The notes beneath the pieces were generated by a model. That model did not search any database, was not told the origin of the DNA, and saw only the letters and a list, made by a program, of their open reading frames with translations. A program made the translations under genes and the position numbers. DNA of 44,936 nucleotides from Chloroflexota bacterium (GTDB taxonomy: Bacteria; Chloroflexota; Chloroflexia; Chloroflexales; Chloroflexaceae), in contig JAUQOZ010000056.1 in NCBI GenBank assembly GCA_030550625.1, forward strand, positions 1 to 44,936, in the 5' to 3' direction. This document shows positions 42,101 to 44,936 of this stretch, one piece after another. How positions within the stretch are numbered: position 1 is the stretch's first letter; every line of letters starts with the position of its first letter.

Positions 42101-42265
42101 CACCAACGCCAGCCAGCCACTCCAGAGCGCGCCGATCAAGCAGCGCTCGAAATGGCGTTCAAGGCCATCGTTGGCGCCAAGTTCCGGAATCACCCGCGCC
42201 AATGCCCATCCCGGCGCGTAGATGATGATTGGTAAGAGTAGAATGCCGACGATAATCTGTGCCAT
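39128..42265 (-). CDS. Large GT-C-like membrane protein with C-terminal extracytoplasmic domain
   Basis: 1045 residues from the ATG at 42265, which has GGAAA upstream and lies 31 bases below a consensus extended -10. Many hydrophobic helices fill about 1-460 and again 630-760. Near the N-terminus a loop reads FEVILGVRDAGVYAVTGFAIARTG, an acidic first-loop motif like that of GT-C glycosyltransferases (ArnT/PMT/OST fold). The C-terminal 280 residues are soluble and beta-rich, probably outside the membrane. The likely role is transfer of a sugar from a polyprenyl-phosphate donor to a surface glycan or protein, or another envelope function. I cannot assign a named family. It is divergent from another large membrane protein, and their promoters overlap. 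Confidence 0.72.
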   Translation of the reverse strand: MAQIIVGILLLPIIIYAPGWALARVIPELGANDGLERHFERCLIGALWSGWLALVLASFGIFSIWLHLGITLALSAGLIWLGQRRSSTNGTMRGINVSEAAVWFATLLVLALLVARPFEVILGVRDAGVYAVTGFAIARTGSIVQHDAVVAELGQAAQSSDPAIRGPAEQALSNFIGVQARDRYIATRLRAAGFLINEGELPQGRIVPQGFHLFPVWIGLLTAAGGPLFGLFATGLLGLLGVWSVGMIGRRLAGPWVGWLGMVLLGLNAVQVWFSRYSTAETTAQFLTWGGLYLFAKFNDHSLPARARITYAALAGIAFGQVALARIDFFLLAPAMLYLGYCWLSRRWQRTQTALALGMLAMLIHAALHIIFIARAYFFDTGFARFQDFALTSLIALPFLTPAVRESYFTSRFSSLADPWRIWIELALVAIAITGLILLRRSGWIGRLEQRLVARRQRWQNAIALGLLLLAGWAYFVRPQIIDADLLFNTRGGWNDPLTRDPALVAGDVRSGVMSPTEARLQAGVVLQGKPWEAEPDLAATAALRAELAATRGPWQGPFSNQTLNWLRIQGYVGAPIRLPLVLYYQEYRGMSWWQRMLADPSTFTSEPAPVQPKELIPLAGLVRVGWYLSPLGVVLAVIGFALWWRRGLTAASWLMLTVGFLGSFFYLRQTYGTSEQTYIYILRRFVPIAYPIFALSAAYALAAVAGAWQSRPLAARWRQGLAAGLAGLLLLFLGWTGRYYFVHTEYAGALAQVETIAQHFTPERDIVLLRGGAPIYSDARDIPDLLATPLRFAHHIDAFTVKSVSTAPYAALLAEQVKRWQAAGRTVYLMLSASGANLALPGFRLTFIDEVELDLAEFEQLTDQKPQNVSRLTLPFAIYRLDPVESPVVDTAPPPFTPTTFAVQVSGFYRPEQRKDGWQYSWSNGEAVIRLPWPAGAVQQTVAIEVAGGLRPAQLGVATLCVSAQAEDTLWPTTSAPIVELGCHQVGQDPSLIRVTLDPTQVPPVASGALLLRLTGPAWIPANEDPRLTDRRVLHVQIGRLWVE

Positions 42266-42295
42266 GCTCGTTTCCGGCGATCGATGCCGCGCGTG

Positions 42296-42304
42296 ATTAT
42301 AGCA
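42296..42304 (-). promoter_or_regulatory. Extended -10 promoter of the 1045-residue membrane protein gene
   Basis: On the minus strand TGCTATAAT, a consensus extended -10, 31 bases before the start. Its -35 region falls on the -10 of the divergent gene. Confidence 0.65.
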
Positions 42305-42315
42305 TAGCCTTTGCA

Positions 42316-42324
42316 TGGTACAAT
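42316..42324 (+). promoter_or_regulatory. Extended -10 promoter of the 795-residue membrane protein gene
   Basis: TGGTACAAT, an extended -10, 47 bases before the ATG. Its -35 region falls on the -10 of the minus-strand gene. Confidence 0.55.
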
Positions 42325-42370
42325 GCGGCGACGGCGAAAACGTCATTTAGACACGTAGATATACATAACG

Positions 42371-44758
42371 ATGGCTTCTTCTCTCATCAAGCGAATCAAC
42401 TTACGGGCAGCCGCTGGCAGCCAAGCGCGTCGCCTGCCCGGTGTGGCGATACCGGCCCTCTGGTTGGCAATGATCACGATTGTGACGTTGATTGCCAGCT
42501 ACGCGGTTCGACCATTCGTGATCGTTGATATTGGCGAAAACCGCGATGGCGCGTTTCTAGTCAATTTCAACGCGCGCGAGATCGATGCCGCCGGCGCGTA
42601 TGAGCGCTTTGAGTGGCCGGCAGGCGCTGCGACTGCGACGGTTCCCGGCGGGCGCAACGGGGTTTGGTTGGCGCGGATCATTGCCCGCCCGGACGCTGAT
42701 CCGATCATTCTGCAACGCGAGTCGGCGGCGGCGGTGAATGGGGTGCGGTTAGAGATGCCGCGCCGCAGCGGGACGGAGATGTTCGTGAAAATTCCGGCTC
42801 AGATTGCTGCGGCCCCGACCCTCACCTTCGAGCTGGTGTCGCCGTTGGTCGGCGGTGAAGCGCCGCCAGCCGGCGTGCCGCTCGCGGTTGAGTTGGCGCC
42901 GGCCCGCACCTACCGTTGGAGCACTGACGAGAGCCAGATTGTCTTCCCGCGTTTGGGGCAGGGCAACTGGATCGTGCGGCTCGATGCAGTGGTCGCCCAT
43001 CCCGACGGTTCGCCGGTTAATGCGCGGCTCAGCGCCAATGGCGTTGAGCTAGCGCGCTTGCCGGAACAAGCGCAATTGCGGCGCATCCAAATCCTTATTC
43101 CGGCGGCGGTAATGAATGGCGGCGATCTGAATCTGACCTTGCAAGCCGATCCGTTCCGCGATCCGCGCCCTTTGGGTATGCTGGTAGCCGATGTCTCGGT
43201 TGCGCCGGCAGCTAGTCCCGTGCTGGCAACGTTTGCGCCGCCGCCGGTGGCGTTAGGGCTGGGCCTGTTTATCGTACTGGGGATGTTTGCTTGTCTAGCG
43301 TTGCTCACGGTTGATATCAAGCGGCGCTGGTATCTCGATGCCACGAGCTGGGCGGCGGTTGGTTTGACGCTGGCTGTCATAGCGGCTGGTTGGGCGATCG
43401 TCGTCTACCGTTTCCCCAGCGGGCAGATGATCGACCGGCTAGCGGCGGTGACCTTGCTCAGCCTGTTGGTGACGGTTGCGATGCGCCCGCTCACCCGCTG
43501 GCTCATAGGTCAGACCGGTGCGCAGGTGACGTCCGAATTTACGGCGGCGCTGCTGATCGTCTTTCTGGTCGGGTTCTGGCTCAAGGCGATTGGCATGCTC
43601 TACCCCTATTACGTCGGGATCGACGTTTTCTGGCACATGGATAAGGCGCGGCGCATTATCTACGATGGCGCGTTGCCGCTCTACTACAGCGTCAATAGCC
43701 CGCTCAACGAGACGACGATGCCGGTGGCGGAGTGGGGGCGTAATCCGCCGGTGATTCCCTATTCGCCGTGGTTCCATATTTTAGCGACGAGTTATGCCAT
43801 CTTTCCATGGCCAATGGAGATGACGGCTAACTTTGTCAGCCTGCTCATGGATATGTCGCGAGTGGTACTGATCGCGGCGATTGCGCTTAAGGCGGGTTTC
43901 AGCCAGCGGGCGGCGTTGTTGGCTGCAGTGACCTACGCTGTGCTGCCGGTGACCTATCTGCTGCATATCTGGGGCAATGTGCCGACCGCTGCCGGCCTGT
44001 GGCTCAATCTGCTGGTGCAGACCACCATCTTGCTAGCGTGGGATCGGCTGGGTGAGTGGAAGATACAGCTCTGGTTTGTGCCGCTGTTAGTGTTAGCCTT
44101 CCTTGTTTACACCGTTACCGGCGTCTTTACCGGCGTGTTTTTGGTCATCTTGACCGTCCTGATCTGGCTGAATGCGCGGCGCGGGCCAGCGTGGCGCGCG
44201 CTGCTGCCGGGTCTCAAACCGCTCTGGGTGGCGGCGGGAGCGGCGATCGGCTTGGCGATCGCGATCTACTATGGCCAGTATTTCCAACCGATAGTGGAAC
44301 GCACCATTCCCTACATGATGACCGTCTTCACCCGCGGGCCAGAGACGGTTGGTGTCTCGCGACCGCCCTTCCACGAGTATCTGTGGTCGTTTGTGCCCCA
44401 TCTTGGTTATCACATCTGGCCGAACCACTACCTCTATTATGGCTTGGCAATTCCGTTGATCTTCTTCATTCCGGGGTACTGGGCAATGCGGGCAAAACCC
44501 ATGCTCTGGTTGGTGGTTTCGGCGTGGGGCACGGTGGCGCTACTATTTTTGTTAGCCGGCTACCGGATTTCGATGGTTGATAAGCAACTGTTCTATCTCA
44601 TTCCGGTGATTTGTCTAGCGTGGGCGATCATGGCTGACCGGCTGTGGGAACGGTGGGCGGGCCGGCTGTTTGTGCTGGCGACGCTGGCGTTGTCGCTCGG
44701 TAGTGCGTTGTGGTTGTGGGTGTATCGGATCAGCATTTCGCCGGTGCAGGGGAATTGA
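42371..44758 (+). CDS. Large GT-C-like membrane protein with N-terminal extracytoplasmic domain
   Basis: 795 residues from the ATG at 42371; no strong ribosome binding site is visible. One N-terminal membrane helix (about 25-48) is followed by a soluble beta-rich domain (about 49-285) that should lie outside. About twelve membrane helices follow from residue 295 on. After the third or fourth of these the loop YYVGIDVFWHMDKARRII, with DGALPLYY and NPPVIPYSPWFHILATSY, resembles the acidic first loop and downstream motif of GT-C glycosyltransferases. Substrate and family are not recognised. It is divergently paired with the 1045-residue protein, whose soluble domain is at the opposite end; the two may act together on envelope glycans. 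Confidence 0.72.
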   Translation: MASSLIKRINLRAAAGSQARRLPGVAIPALWLAMITIVTLIASYAVRPFVIVDIGENRDGAFLVNFNAREIDAAGAYERFEWPAGAATATVPGGRNGVWLARIIARPDADPIILQRESAAAVNGVRLEMPRRSGTEMFVKIPAQIAAAPTLTFELVSPLVGGEAPPAGVPLAVELAPARTYRWSTDESQIVFPRLGQGNWIVRLDAVVAHPDGSPVNARLSANGVELARLPEQAQLRRIQILIPAAVMNGGDLNLTLQADPFRDPRPLGMLVADVSVAPAASPVLATFAPPPVALGLGLFIVLGMFACLALLTVDIKRRWYLDATSWAAVGLTLAVIAAGWAIVVYRFPSGQMIDRLAAVTLLSLLVTVAMRPLTRWLIGQTGAQVTSEFTAALLIVFLVGFWLKAIGMLYPYYVGIDVFWHMDKARRIIYDGALPLYYSVNSPLNETTMPVAEWGRNPPVIPYSPWFHILATSYAIFPWPMEMTANFVSLLMDMSRVVLIAAIALKAGFSQRAALLAAVTYAVLPVTYLLHIWGNVPTAAGLWLNLLVQTTILLAWDRLGEWKIQLWFVPLLVLAFLVYTVTGVFTGVFLVILTVLIWLNARRGPAWRALLPGLKPLWVAAGAAIGLAIAIYYGQYFQPIVERTIPYMMTVFTRGPETVGVSRPPFHEYLWSFVPHLGYHIWPNHYLYYGLAIPLIFFIPGYWAMRAKPMLWLVVSAWGTVALLFLLAGYRISMVDKQLFYLIPVICLAWAIMADRLWERWAGRLFVLATLALSLGSALWLWVYRISISPVQGN

Positions 44759-44771
44759 GCGGGGGGATGTC

Positions 44772-44920
44772 ATGGCGAGGGCGCGGAGCGCCCGAAGCAA
44801 TCGCTCGCTTTGGCGAGAGCGAACGCTGAGGGGATGCTCTCGTGCTCGTGGGGCAAAGTAGCGCGCTGCCCTTCTTGGCCCCCACCCCAGCCCTCCCCCG
44901 CTGGGGGAGGGGGTCAGCGG
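44772..44920. repeat. Extragenic repeats at the right edge
   Basis: GTCATGGCGAGGG is a decayed relative of the GTCATTGC ends. A CCCTCCCCC / GGGGGAGGG hairpin with a GCT loop (44893-44913) matches the one at 96-118. No gene is seen after 44758. Confidence 0.55.
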
Positions 44921-44936
44921 GAAGGATGGCTGAGCG

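Overview
This is a 44.9 kb, GC-rich bacterial chromosome segment with no phage, plasmid, insertion-sequence transposase or CRISPR array. The gene content suggests a filamentous Chloroflexota bacterium, most likely Chloroflexus or a close relative. The basis is family recognition and style, not a database match: secreted proteins with a domain I associate with Chloroflexota (YFDKARME / ERRVLTYTPDNP motifs), an ArsA ATPase fused to an HSP20-like domain, a long-chain polyprenyl synthase, and many extragenic hairpin repeats. About 30 genes are well supported, plus one tRNA-Arg(CCG).

Layout. 1-6.2 kb: three tandem minus-strand paralogues of a secreted beta-propeller protein, separated by GC-rich minisatellites and hairpins; the middle copy has lost its last propeller unit to a frameshifting deletion of about 83 bp. 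6.2-6.8 kb: a gene-free stretch with an AT-rich island. 6.8-13.6 kb: a minus-strand run, accB-xseA-xseB-membrane protein-ridA-ComEC-like-flippase, with several overlapping junctions. 13.8-18 kb: short genes (DUF2892, fructosamine kinase family, PspC, a secreted repeat protein, class III sirtuin, histidine phosphatase). 18.1-21.9 kb: arsA-rocF (4-base overlap) then malQ. 21.9-26.3 kb: primary-type sigma factor, a divergent SDR protein, a PAS-STAS regulator and a polyprenyl diphosphate synthase. 26.6-28.1 kb: an ECF sigma / anti-sigma pair, followed by the tRNA and a membrane-anchored dienelactone hydrolase. 29.4-32.1 kb: a TrmB-type regulator with a P1B-4-type metal ATPase. 32.2-33.5 kb: a small membrane protein and a secreted CAP-domain protein. 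33.5-34.3 kb: a cluster of non-coding repeats with terminal inverted repeats. 34.3-39.1 kb: mgtE behind a 250-nt leader with an intrinsic terminator, then a two-gene ABC importer without a binding protein. 39.1-44.8 kb: two very large divergent GT-C-like membrane proteins.

How the genes relate. Most neighbours are housekeeping (fatty acid precursor synthesis, DNA repair, arginine and glucan metabolism, quinone side chain, transcription initiation) mixed with cell-surface functions. Several regulatory pairings are visible: ECF sigma with its membrane anti-sigma, TrmB with the metal ATPase, and a structured leader before the Mg2+ channel. Strong sigma70-type promoters can be read before arsA, the TrmB gene, the polyprenyl synthase gene, mgtE and the small membrane protein gene.

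The most interesting unexplained items are the mgtE leader (attenuator or riboswitch type, matching no class I recognise), the strong promoter and structured leader ahead of the 58-62-residue membrane protein, the hairpin families with constant loops and covarying stems, and the tandem secreted propeller family. No complete new multi-gene system is evident.
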